NCBI GenBank assembly: GCA_020744425.1
Contig: JAGMUV010000014.1
Coordinates: 124,001 to 188,000, forward strand
DNA from: Dactylonectria macrodidyma
Taxonomy: Eukaryota; Ascomycota; Sordariomycetes; Hypocreales; Nectriaceae
Direction of reading: 5' to 3'
DNA: 64,000 bases
Shown here: in pieces, positions 58,701-64,000 of the stretch
How the letters are laid out: every line of letters begins with the position of its first letter
Numbering within the stretch: the stretch's first letter is position 1
Program-made: the position numbers and the translations under genes
The notes under the pieces: model-generated
Databases searched by the model: none
The model's input: the letters and a program-made list of their open reading frames with translations, nothing else
Told to the model about the DNA's origin: nothing

Positions 58701-61700
58701 GTGTCGACAGTGCAGAGAGGCAAAGAGTCTGGGAGGCACACGCCTGACGTGCAGGTTTGGCCTGTGGCACAATCACCGCTCACAGAGCAAGTGAGGAAAC
58801 CCGTAGGAAGGCAAATGCCTCCTGTGCAGGTCTGGCCGCTGCCACAGTCTGAGTCTGCTTCGCAAGTGGGGAACACATTAAGAATACAGATACCACCGGT
58901 ACAGCTCTGGTTATCAGTGCAGTCCGTGTCGGTGGTGCAAGTGTTGAGGTCGGACGGGATACAAACACCAAGGCGGCAGACACCATTGCTATCGCAGTCG
59001 CTATCAGACGTACAGGCAGGCAAGTCGGGAAGACACACTCCTGCGGTACAGGTTTGATCCGTACTACAGTCCGTGTCCACAGAGCAGGCATCGATGGTAG
59101 TGGGAAGGCAGATGCCACCAGTACAAGAATTTTCGGTACTGCAATCGCTGTCGGTAGTGCAGTCAGGGAAAACAGTCGGGAGGCAAATGCCACCCGTACA
59201 AGACTGCCCAGCACCGCAATTGCTGTCTGTTGTGCAGACAACAAGATCTTGGGGAATACAAGCTCCAAGTCTGCAGACACTGCCACTTGCACAGTCGGTA
59301 TCGGCTGAACAAGTGGGCAACAATCGCGGCAGACAGACGCCCAGTGTACAGGTCTGATCGGTCGTACAGTCGGAGTTATCTTCGCAGGCGCCCAACCCAG
59401 CGGGAAGACACAACCCAGCAGTGCAGGTAGCAGTCGAAGAGCAGTCTGCTGTAGTTGTGCATGCCGGGTACAGAGGGGGAACACAGACGCTGGCAGTACA
59501 CACGTAGTCATTGGAGCAGTCGCTGTTTGTAGAGCAGGTTCCAAGGTCTCCAGGAAGACAGACTCCTAGTCTGCAAACCAGATCAGAGGCACAGTCTGCG
59601 TCAGCGCTGCACTCTGGAAGCCCTGAAGGAAGGCAGACGCCTGCAGTGCAGGTTTGGTCAGTCTCACAATCAGAGTCGGCTGTACACTCGCCAAGGACGT
59701 CTGGTAGACAGACACCGTTGAGGCAAGCCATCGAATCGCCGCAGTCGGTGTCAGTCTGGCAGAACGGCAGCACGCTGGCAAGGCAGATGCCCGCCGTGCA
59801 AGTCTGATCGGTGTCGCATTGGCTGCCATCCGTGCAGGTCGTCAGAGCAGAAGGTAGACACACTCCGAGTCTGCAAAGACTATCACCGCTGCAGTCCGAG
59901 TCAGTCGAGCAAGTGGGAAGAACAGACGGCAAGCATGCTCCACCGATACATGTCTGTCCGGTGGAGCAAGTAGAGTCATCGGAACAGCCTAGGATGGCCG
60001 AGGGAAGACATGTCGACGCGGTACAGGACTGACCCGTGGGGCAGTCATCGCCAGTTTGACAGGGCGGGAAGATACTCGCGATGCAGATACCCGCAGTGCA
60101 GGACTGATCTGCAGCACAGTCACTGTTATCCGTGCAGAGATTTAGGTCTCTAGGAACGCAAACGCCAAGTCTGCAGAGTTCTTGGGGAGAGCAGCCAGTG
60201 TCGTCGGTACAAGTAGGCAGGGTTGTCGGGAGGCAGACACCAGAAGTACAGGTCTGCGTGTTAGAACAGTCATCATCGACGGTACAAGTGTCCAAGCCCG
60301 CAGGAAGGCATACTCCTGCAGTACAGGTTTGACCATCAGTACAGTCTGAATCGCCCTGGCAATCAGGGAAGATTTCTGGAAGGCAAATGCCCGCGGTACA
60401 ATCTTGGCCATCACCGCATTGACCGTCGGTGCCATCGCAAAGTACGAGATCAAGAGGCAGGCAGACTCCGAGCCTACAGACTTCGCTGTCAGAGCAACCA
60501 GTGTTGTCTGTGCAAGCTGGCAGGACGGCGGGAAGGCAGACACCGCCAGTGCAAGATTGTCCATCGGCGCACGGCCCGTTGTTCACACAGCTGATCAAGC
60601 CAGTCGGGAGACAGATTCCACCGGTGCATGAGTCTCCAGTATTGCAGTCGGTATCAGCCTGGCAAGTATCGAAGGGTGTTGGGGCGCAGAAGCCGGCTGC
60701 ACAAGTCTGACCGGAGCTGCAATCGCTATCACCAGTGCAGGCAGACAGGTCACGAGGAATACAGACACCAAGTCTGCAGACTTCCTGCACGGAGCAAGCA
60801 GCATCGGTATCGCAAGCAGGCAGAGCATTAGGTAAGCAAAGGCCGCTGGTACAGCTCTGACTGGGCAGACAATCGTCCGAGGTCGAGCAGGTGTCGAGTA
60901 CTGAGGGAAGGCATGTGTTGGACTGGCAAGTCAGGCCAGCGGCACAATCATCGTCGCTCGAACACGTCGGGAAGGGTGTGGCCAGGCAAATACCACCAGT
61001 GCAAGTCTGACCAGTCTCACAAGTAGAATCATCTGCACAGGGCGTAAGATCTCTGGGAATACAAACACCAACTCGGCAGACCTCATCAGTGCCGCAGCCA
61101 GAATCATCGGTACAGGCAGGCAGGACGATTGGGAGGCACAGGCCTGCGGTACACGTCTGTGTGGATGAACAGTCGTCGGATGTTGAGCAGGCAGGCAACG
61201 TCGGAGGCACGCATAGGCTTGCCTGGCAGACATCGCCACCAGTGCAGTCCGTATCAGTCGAGCAGCCGGGGAAGAGCTCGGGTAAGCAGACGCCAGCGGT
61301 ACAAACTTGCTGGTCGCCGCAGTCGTCGCTGGTAGTGCACAACGAGAGATCTCTGGGCATACATACGCCGAGCCGGCAGACCTCAGCTGCATCGCAACCG
61401 CTATCGTCTGTGCAGGCCGGAAGGACTGTGGGCAGGCAGACACCCGCCGTACAGCTCTGAGCTGCCAAGCAGTCGTCAGAAGTCGTGCATGTCTGGATAG
61501 TCGATGGCAGGCAAGTGTTGGCCTCGCAAACCTGACCCTGAGCGCAGTCGTCCGAAGTGGAACAGGTAGGGAATACTGTAGGAAGGCAGAGACCAGCCGT
61601 GCATGTCTGACCGTCGGTACAGCCCTCGTCGCCAGTACACGATGCGAGATCCCGAGGAATACAGACGCCAAGCCTACAAAGGAATTCGACCTCGCAACCA

Positions 61701-64000
61701 CTGTCATCTGTGCAGTCCGGAAGAATAGTAGGAAGACAGACGCCTCCCGTGCAGGTCTGAGCAGTATCGCAGTCATCAGATGTCGTACAGGTCTGCACCG
61801 TCGAAGGAAGACAAGTGTTGGCCTGGCAAGTCTCTCCAGTACCGCAGTCTGCATCCGCGGAGCAAGTAGGGAACAAAGTCGGCAGACAAACTCCAGCAGT
61901 GCAAGTCCGGGAGTCGGTGCAATCGTCATCACTGCTACAGGTAACAAAGTCGCGCGGAACGCAGACACCGAGTCGACAGACCTGATCGGCATCACAACCA
62001 CTATCATGTGAACAGGCAGGAAGAATCGCCGGAAGACAGATTCCGCTGGTACAGCTCTGCGTGCTAAGACAGTCATCGGAGGATGAACAAGTCACCACCG
62101 TAGATGGTAGACAGAGACCAGCCTCACAAACTTCGCCAGTAGCCGCGCAATCTGCGACAGTCGAGCATGAAGGAATAACTGTTGGAAGACAGACCCCACC
62201 AGTGCAAGTCTCCGACTCATCGCAGTCGGTAGATGCCGTACAGACAGTGAGCGTGCGAGGGATGCAAACGCCCAGTCGACAGATGTCATCGCCAGTGCAG
62301 TCTGCATCACCTGTGCATATAGGAAGAACAACAGGCAGGCAGACGCCACTGGTACAAGCTTGATCCGCGGCGCAGTCATCGGCTGTCGAACAAGTGTTGA
62401 CTTCGACAGGTAGGCAAGTACCTGCCTCACAAGACTCTCCAGTAGAACACTGAGAATCATTGGTGCAAGTTGGGAAAACTGTAGGGAGGCAAATGCCAGC
62501 CGTGCAAGATTCCGTGATGGCGCATTGAGAATCATCGGTGCAAGTGTTCAAGACTTCAGGAACACAAACGCCGAGCCTACAGACGCCGTTCTCGCTGACG
62601 CAGTCAGAGTCGTCTGTGCAATCCGGCAAGACTGTCGGGAGACAAACGCCGCCGGTGCATGTCTGGCCTGTCGAACAATCGTCCGAAGTCGTGCAGGTGT
62701 CGATGGTAGCGGGCAGACAAATACCAGCTTGGCAAGACTCCCCGTTGAGGCAGTCGGTATCAGCCTCGCAGGCAGGGAACAACGTGGGAAGGCAGAAGCT
62801 AGCAGTGCAAGTTTGTGACGAAGTGCAGTCATCCGACGTACTGCAAATAGCGAGAGCGCTTGGCAGGCAGACACCTAGACGGCAGACATTACTGCTGGCG
62901 CAATCGGTATCAGCCGTACATACCGGAAGATCCGCTGGTAAGCATAGTCCGTTGTTGCAAGTTTGTCCAGTAGTGCAGTCAGTATCAGCAGTGCATGTTG
63001 TGATGCCTGAAGGCAAGCAAGTATTGGACTGGCAAGTCAGGCCTGAAATACAGTCTGAATCTTGAGTGCAGGCAGGGAAGACACTTGCTAGACAGATTCC
63101 AGCCGTGCAAACCTGTCCATCAGAGCATTCGCTGTCCTCCGTGCAAGTGTTGAGATCTCGAGGAACGCAGACACCCAGTCGGCACACCTCGGTCTGATCA
63201 CAGCTTGCGTCATCAGCGCACTGAGGCAGCGTCGATGGAAGACAGACGCCACCAGTGCAGGTCTGAGTCGACAAGCAGTCAGAGTCAACGGAGCAGGTGT
63301 CGAGGGCATCTGGAAGACAGACGCCGCCAGTGCAAACTTCACCAGTACCGCAACCAGCGTTATCAGTGCAGACAGGGAAAACTGTGGGGAGACAGACTCC
63401 AGCAGTACAGGACTGGCCGGTTGCGCAGTCTCCATCAGTCGAACAGAGGGAAATGTCGCGAGGAACACAGACGCCCAGTCGGCAAACATCAGTACCGCTG
63501 GTGCAGTCTGTATCAACTGAACATGTGGGTAGAATAGCTGGCAAGCATACTCCACCAGTACAGGCCTGGCTTGTTGGACAGTCGTCTGTAGTCGTGCAGG
63601 TCGTAATGCCTGAAGGAAGACAGAGACTGGCCTGGCAGACTTGGCCAGTAGCACAGTCCGTGTCAGTAGTACATGCAGGGATGACTTCAGCCAAGCACAG
63701 TCCGCCAGTGCAGACCAGTCCATCTGTACAGTCGTCATCGCCAGTGCAAGTATTTACGACGTTAGGAACACAGACTCCAAGCCGACAAACCTCATCCTCA
63801 CCACAGGAGCTGTCTGTTGTGCAGTCGGGTAAAACAACTGGCAAGCAGACACCACCAGTACACGTGGTCTGGGGAGTTATGCAATCTGTATCTGTCTGGC
63901 AGTTTGTCAAGGTTGATGGGAGACAAACACCGGCAGTACACGTTTGGTCTTGATTGCAATTGCTGTCCGTAGTGCAGGGTGGGAAAACGGCAGGGAAACA
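46736..64000 (-). CDS. Giant tandem-repeat cysteine-rich protein (5' end beyond window)
   Basis: A single frame without intron or stop runs from the right edge of the window to TGA at 46736-46738: 5754 residues here, with the start outside. It is built almost wholly of modules with four Cys in about 19-24 residues, consensus CxxDxDCxxGQxCxxGxCLP. The pattern recalls the Cys spacing of Dickkopf_N-like or EB-type repeats but is not a confident match to either. Residues 1 to about 4160 form a four-module higher-order repeat; a mixed zone follows; the last 1200-1300 residues use shorter modules. The end (CQVLGLCICTTVLFIKLCT) lacks a clear GPI site or membrane helix. Disulphide density implies an extracellular or wall location, inferred only. 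Function unknown. Confidence 0.9.
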   Translation of the reverse strand, partial: CFPAVFPPCTTDSNCNQDQTCTAGVCLPSTLTNCQTDTDCITPQTTCTGGVCLPVVLPDCTTDSSCGEDEVCRLGVCVPNVVNTCTGDDDCTDGLVCTGGLCLAEVIPACTTDTDCATGQVCQASLCLPSGITTCTTTDDCPTSQACTGGVCLPAILPTCSVDTDCTSGTDVCRLGVCVPRDISLCSTDGDCATGQSCTAGVCLPTVFPVCTDNAGCGTGEVCTGGVCLPDALDTCSVDSDCLSTQTCTGGVCLPSTLPQCADDASCDQTEVCRLGVCVPRDLNTCTEDSECSDGQVCTAGICLASVFPACTQDSDCISGLTCQSNTCLPSGITTCTADTDCTTGQTCNNGLCLPADLPVCTADTDCASSNVCRLGVCLPSALAICSTSDDCTSSQTCTASFCLPTLFPACEADTDCLNGESCQAGICLPATIDTCTTSDDCSTGQTCTGGVCLPTVLPDCTDDSDCVSENGVCRLGVCVPEVLNTCTDDSQCAITESCTAGICLPTVFPTCTNDSQCSTGESCEAGTCLPVEVNTCSTADDCAADQACTSGVCLPVVLPICTGDADCTGDDICRLGVCIPRTLTVCTASTDCDESETCTGGVCLPTVIPSCSTVADCAATGEVCEAGLCLPSTVVTCSSSDDCLSTQSCTSGICLPAILPACSHDSGCDADQVCRLGVCVPRDFVTCSSDDDCTDSRTCTAGVCLPTLFPTCSADADCGTGETCQANTCLPSTVQTCTTSDDCDTAQTCTGGVCLPTILPDCTDDSGCEVEFLCRLGVCIPRDLASCTGDEGCTDGQTCTAGLCLPTVFPTCSTSDDCAQGQVCEANTCLPSTIQTCTTSDDCLAAQSCTAGVCLPTVLPACTDDSGCDAAEVCRLGVCMPRDLSLCTTSDDCGDQQVCTAGVCLPELFPGCSTDTDCTGGDVCQASLCVPPTLPACSTSDDCSSTQTCTAGLCLPIVLPACTDDSGCGTDEVCRVGVCIPRDLTPCADDSTCETGQTCTGGICLATPFPTCSSDDDCAAGLTCQSNTCLPSVLDTCSTSDDCLPSQSCTSGLCLPNALPACDTDAACSVQEVCRLGVCIPRDLSACTGDSDCSSGQTCAAGFCAPTPFDTCQADTDCNTGDSCTGGICLPTGLISCVNNGPCADGQSCTGGVCLPAVLPACTDNTGCSDSEVCRLGVCLPLDLVLCDGTDGQCGDGQDCTAGICLPEIFPDCQGDSDCTDGQTCTAGVCLPAGLDTCTVDDDCSNTQTCTSGVCLPTTLPTCTDDTGCSPQELCRLGVCVPRDLNLCTDNSDCAADQSCTAGICIASIFPPCQTGDDCPTGQSCTASTCLPSAILGCSDDSTCSTGQTCIGGACLPSVLPTCSTDSDCSGDSLCRLGVCLPSALTTCTDGSQCDTDQTCTAGICLASVLPFCQTDTDCGDSMACLNGVCLPDVLGECTADSDCETDQTCTAGVCLPSGLPECSADADCASDLVCRLGVCLPGDLGTCSTNSDCSNDYVCTASVCVPPLYPACTTTADCSSTATCTAGLCLPAGLGACEDNSDCTTDQTCTLGVCLPRLLPTCSADTDCASGSVCRLGACIPQDLVVCTTDSNCGAGQSCTGGICLPTVFPDCTTDSDCSTENSCTGGICLPTTIDACSVDTDCSTDQTCTAGVCLPDLPACTSDSDCDSNGVCRLGVCIPSDLNTCTTDTDCTDNQSCTGGICILNVFPTCEADSDCGSGQTCTGGICLPTGFLTCSVSGDCATGQTCTSGVCLPDSLPLCTVDTDCSTGQVCRLGTCLPEDLVVCQLNEECGVDQVCTAGICLPSVFPPCQTDDNCATGNTCTNGICLPTVIPTCEDDSTCTEGQTCTAGVCLPAELPTCTFDGDCRSDETCRLGFCIPRTITGCTDDTDCTATQTCTGGICIAQIYSPCTVDTDCGSGDSCTGGLCLPVGLAGCTTNGDCSQDQACTSGVCLPAILPTCTTDDNCDDGQVCRLTVCIPEDLNLCSTDSDCTSPQACTAGLCLPQVIPACQTSTDCGEGETCTGNICLPSTLTPCVEGDGTCTTGQTCTAGVCLPDVLPDCSADADCGANEVCRAGVCFPEIVIACESDDTCGTSQSCTAGICLPTVFPACETDLECGSNEICVSGTCLPNIVNLCQEQSDCDTSETCTNGVCLADYLPTCSADSDCTSSQVCRLGVCLPRDLVSCDDVQTCADGQTCSAGFCVPEVFPTCSSATDCPTGQACTAGFCLPDFIDACGSGGAGTECPTGLTCTSGACLPDLVSTCTTDSECTGDQVCRLGACLPRTLTTCSDETPCASDQQTCTAGLCLPTIFPACESSDDCAQGQTCVLATCVPDTFVTCPEGTCAGDATCTGGLCIPNTLPSCSDDSECASNLLCRLGVCIPRDIIACTDDSGCTGSDVCVANICVPELFPGCQDDTDCSTGQTCTANVCLPTGLGTCTTDTDCTDGQACTGGVCLPVVLPTCTTETDCSSGQVCRLGVCIPTDPSLCSDNSDCDSSEACTGGLCLPTVFPVCQVDDNCEDGFVCTSGACLPETLPSCTTDGDCGANQVCTSGVCLPSVLPTCTSDSQCTGDEVCRLGTCLPAELATCTTNADCTAPRTCIAGFCLSEVYPTCETDQDCNNGEACSGGFCFPSTLITCGPDDNNPCLASGQTCIEGICLPDGLPTCEADTECAFGQVCRLGVCIPRTLVTCTDSSTCSGSLQCVAGLCVPPVFPACTADSDCGQGQTCTANTCLPSTIPDCTTDVDCDEGQTCTSGLCLPDVLPTCSVDSDCDTSSVCRLGVCIPSELATCAADADCSTGEACVAGVCLPGVYSPCASSDNCPTGQACTGGVCLPTVFPPCEDTSCLTGQTCVSNICLPDTLPTCDSDSGCGSGKVCRLGYCIPEIIDTCTTTDECTGDLICTAGICLQSIYPACTDTSDCDSGNACTGGFCLPTTLPQCTVNEDCTQDQTCTSGVCLPTVLPTCSQDTDCASSQVCRLGVCIPEVITACTTAADCGDGQTCTAGLCVPEVFPVCTVDANCGSGNTCFNGVCLPDTLPTCTESPDSCNDGQTCQSGVCLPENLPTCEADSECGLNQVCRLGVCIPEVIATCTTAADCGDGQTCTAGLCVPEAFPQCTLDADCNSGSTCTSGVCIPAVFPECQSPTDCATDQACVSGICVPNTLPSCGADTDCATGQVCRLNVCLPETVDQCQVDSDCDTTQTCTAGICLPQVFPACSADPDCGRDNTCVGGVCLPVTLPTCDSDDDCATGQTCTSGVCLPETLPSCQADADCGSSQVCRLNVCIPEVISQCETDQQCDTSQTCTAGLCVPEVYPACATANDCGSGFSCTGGLCLPESVIGCTDSSTCETGQTCTLGVCLPGSLPACTDNTNCGNNQVCRLGVCLPDTPITCESSDSCETSQICAVGICIAEIFPPCTDTTDCSSGQSCVSGTCITDVFPACDGDGECATGQTCASGVCVPATLPVCGSDSECGLNLLCRLGVCIPSTIVTCEDVAQCADGQICSLGICIPEPFAGCQTDTDCSSGNVCTGGICLPVVLPGCTDNSCSEEETCTSGVCVPNTLPGCSLDSDCAASQVCRLGVCLPEVITTCTSDAGCTGEQVCTAGICVAPVLPTCSTDSDCVSADSCVSGVCVPGGLTQCSDETNCAEGQTCVSGVCLPIGLDTCNADSDCGTGQVCRLEVCIPSDLAVCTTDDQCTSSQTCTSGVCLPTVFPGCTSDASCDEGEACTGGLCLPETIAGCTTSDTCATGQTCTNGVCLPIVLPACASDSACDITEVCRLGVCIPRNTVTCTGAEDCASGQTCTAGICLATVFPGCTDTSECDDDQTCTGGTCLPSILPGCQSNDDCTAGQTCTAEVCLPSLLTACTTDAGCGATEVCRLGYCVPRTILSCTSDSDCDTTQSCTGGLCVAKLLPACESSADCAAGETCRSGVCFPSSLLACDADANCGPRETCSLGVCIPSVLPACGTDDSCAEGLVCRQGACLPGILTGCENDLGCRDGLTCQAGLCVPVSLLCTANSDCAANNVCRLGLCSPNTFAGCTTTTCDDGFTCTGGLCLPTLLASCTDSDACATDETCSGGVCLPATLPVCTTNTDCGQNEECRAGLCVPEALLQCNENADCGTSNNEICLAGLCVSQLPACSDNTDCTGTDVCTLGFCTAPVLPQCSADSDCSAQEFCALGACTPRSLTCTSNDDCSEGNVCTVGLCTPDISTVTCSTAADCLLGIGVCTMGLCTCTDGVCTLDPTIPGCSANADCVTGQTCQSGACVATTACTTAESCVLGVNVCVIPGVCLCFNGVCTLRGSTPTCTSNTDCDEAGGEICQSGSCVVPSTSCASDQQCTGKVLGADVCLVGLCACNGGTCIYNGPAACTSNTGCDSDEQCAAGRCVPNPLQCTADASCSTGQICQFGSCVAGCRSNAGCASDQACQFGACVPGCSTDSDCDSDQTCLARLCTNKVLQTCTSTAQCGPSEICQLGSCFPTLLPLCVTEAQCSTGEICPSGLCVGCSTDTQCGTGRACQSGLCVASVTPACTTNTDCDTGLACQSGLCRPCTASSQCGGDNVCTAGVCGPCTLTAQCPTGDVCIGGVCGDCTDTSQCALGQACRAGQCTTCNQNSDCGTGNICTLGFCAPGCTSNAGCAGGQACILGQCSGCTANSQCATGQACVAGACTSCLLDGQCTATEVCISGVCQPACTSSTQCDGGQICTSGRCIPCTTNLDCGTGRVCDLGSCGSCTTNAQCGIGNVCDAGTCHAACLSNASCTSGKTCQGGLCVPCTAASQCNLGQVCTSGACTACATDSECTAAGQICSGGACQAGCVSSLTCSGGTICQAGHCVACTATSQCATGQACVSGACGSCSTSSQCGSGQVCSAGLCIPACTSSASCALGQVCKSGFCVPCTDSTDCSTGQVCLGGACGACALDSQCTTAGQVCSSGACVAGCTSNSQCSSGQACKSGHCTVCTANSDCAAGQACNLGACGACTLDVQCNLGVGQYCSNGACRANCAANTDCSTGQVCLATGKCGSCTLSSQCSNGLACVSGACAACTESTQCTSGNVCSNGLCIPACVNNAGCPANQVCRASGLCDTCTTNGQCNAGSVCNLSTGVCGPCTLDSQCLVTQGCDTSTGLCATVCDTTLPAGTACGGGRVCTPHGTGTSGLCTGCTQTSQCRSGQVCLSGICSACTLDTQCSASEVCRLGTCVARCTTNAGCSTGQVCTSGSCAACTDTSQCNTGQICSSGSCTACTSTSQCTASQVCSSGLCIPACTSNAGCSTGQVCQSGFCVACSSSTQCNTGQVCTLGSCGACVSDAQCTTAGQVCTSGLCQAGCTSNSQCSSGQVCSGGHCVACTLTSQCNTGQVCLAGACGACTLSAQCPVGQACNSGGQCIPACTGNSDCSNGQVCSLGLCTACTLTSQCNTGQVCSGGVCGACTSDSQCTTLGQVCTSGLCQAGCVTNAGCSNGQICSSGHCVACSTTAQCTSAGYTGKVCLSGGCSSCTQDSQCTSPQVCNTATGNCIAPCTTTSCTGGQVCTGGHCVSCSTNDQCATAGYTGKVCLSGSCSSCTQDSQCTSPQVCNAATGNCVAPCTSTSCTGGLACRSGRCTACDDASQCGTAGQICLAGLCSSCTLDTQCTGGQICNGGSCVAGCTSTSCTGGKVCLSGRCASCTLASQCPTTGQICSGGTCGSCTNKSQCPTGQLCTGGLCVGCTSTSQCGTNEACAAGLCKSTTCTDNASCIGLCQVLGLCICTTVLFIKLCT
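46830..50400 (-). repeat. Short-module Cys repeat array (C-terminal part)
   Basis: Within the giant protein, modules here are about 19-22 residues, with consensus CTxxSQCxxGQVCxxGxC. Interspersed modules read CTSNAGCSxGQVCxSG. One module keeps the EVCRLGTC wording typical of the long-period array, which shows common ancestry. Confidence 0.8.
50400..51500 (-). repeat. Transition zone with extra-Cys modules
   Basis: Between the two arrays, several modules carry an added CxC or CxCxxGxC element, seen as CTMGLCTCTDGVC, GVCLCFNGVC and GLCACNGGTC. The extra pair is reminiscent of EGF-like or EB-like loops. Module length is irregular here (about 20-35 residues). Confidence 0.7.
51500..64000 (-). 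repeat. Four-module (about 300-bp) higher-order repeat array
   Basis: A module reading VCRLGVC[IVL]P recurs every fourth module, with about 42 recognisable copies. Each is followed by a module with CTAG[IV]CLP, one beginning [VL]FPxC, and one with CTTSDDC...CTGGVCLP. Examples of the RLGVC position on the + strand are near 63775, 63475, 63175, 62870 and 62570. DNA copies are clearly diverged, so the array is old or under protein-level constraint. Confidence 0.8.

Noticed and set aside
46687..62535. Long minus-strand frames in the other two phases of the giant gene (up to 647 codons)
   Set aside because: Frame-shifted shadows of the Cys repeats: the main frame is open throughout, and these end at random points with Arg/Ala/Ser/Pro-rich nonsense sequence.
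46803..63953. Many long + strand frames, including one of 616 codons at 48485-50335, antisense to the giant gene
   Set aside because: They arise because the repeat codons of the minus-strand gene lack stops on the other strand. Their translations are low-complexity images of the same repeat, with no domain or start context.
51500..64000. A CRISPR-like or satellite interpretation of the 300-bp periodicity
   Set aside because: The period is at protein level with diverged DNA, a continuous frame and conserved Cys; there are no identical repeats with unique spacers.

Overview
The window is nuclear DNA of a filamentous ascomycete (Pezizomycotina). Short spliceosomal introns of about 48-120 nt with GTAAGT-like donors and YAG acceptors, Zn2Cys6, 2EXR, DUF1996, Goodbye-STAND and FTA2-type proteins, and gene-poor spacers all point there. 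The species cannot be named from sequence alone. Gene models were built by hand from splice sites and reading frame, with no RNA evidence.

Layout. 1-1130: repeat-rich DNA with a 0.63-kb element bounded by 45-bp inverted repeats. 1134-4121 (-): secreted spherulin-4-like glycosidase with a long Ser/Thr/Pro linker. 6972-9982 (+): broken Helo-like/NACHT/ankyrin NLR pseudogene. 11350-12222 (+): three-exon spherulin-1A-like cupin. 12745-13877 (-): multi-pass DUF7703-type membrane protein. 15915-16853 (+): 2EXR protein. 17214-17993 (+): six-helix membrane protein of bacterial aspect. 18792-20090 (+): decayed F-box-like gene. 21545-22809 (+): six-exon HpcH/HpaI aldolase. 23791-28358 (-): large Goodbye-STAND NTPase with TPR-like helices and a ZZ-like zinc finger. 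29537-30475 (+): dead aminoglycoside-phosphotransferase-like gene. 30885-34667 (-): decayed nucleoside-phosphorylase/NACHT/ankyrin gene. 35808-37130 (-) and 37687-38569 (+): a divergent pair, an unknown acidic-tailed protein and an FTA2-like protein. 39012-39414 (+): SET-protein C-terminal remnant. 40386-42070 (+): Zn2Cys6 regulator. 43217-44110 (+): orphan protein. 45107-46098 (+): secreted DUF1996 protein. 46736-64000 (-): one uninterrupted reading frame of more than 17 kb, still open at the right edge, encoding a giant tandem-repeat cysteine-rich protein.

Two themes stand out. First, about 28 kb (6.9-34.7 kb) holds three STAND/NLR-type self/non-self receptors, two of them inactivated, with other decayed genes between and beside them. 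This looks like a birth-and-death accessory region. Most stops are compatible with C-to-T (or G-to-A) change, as repeat-induced point mutation would produce, and several frameshifts lie near short homopolymers. Second, the right 17 kb is a single intronless gene built of about 250 four-cysteine modules. On its N-terminal side these are arranged in a four-module higher-order repeat of about 300 bp. I know of no described function for such a protein, and it is the strongest candidate here for something undescribed.
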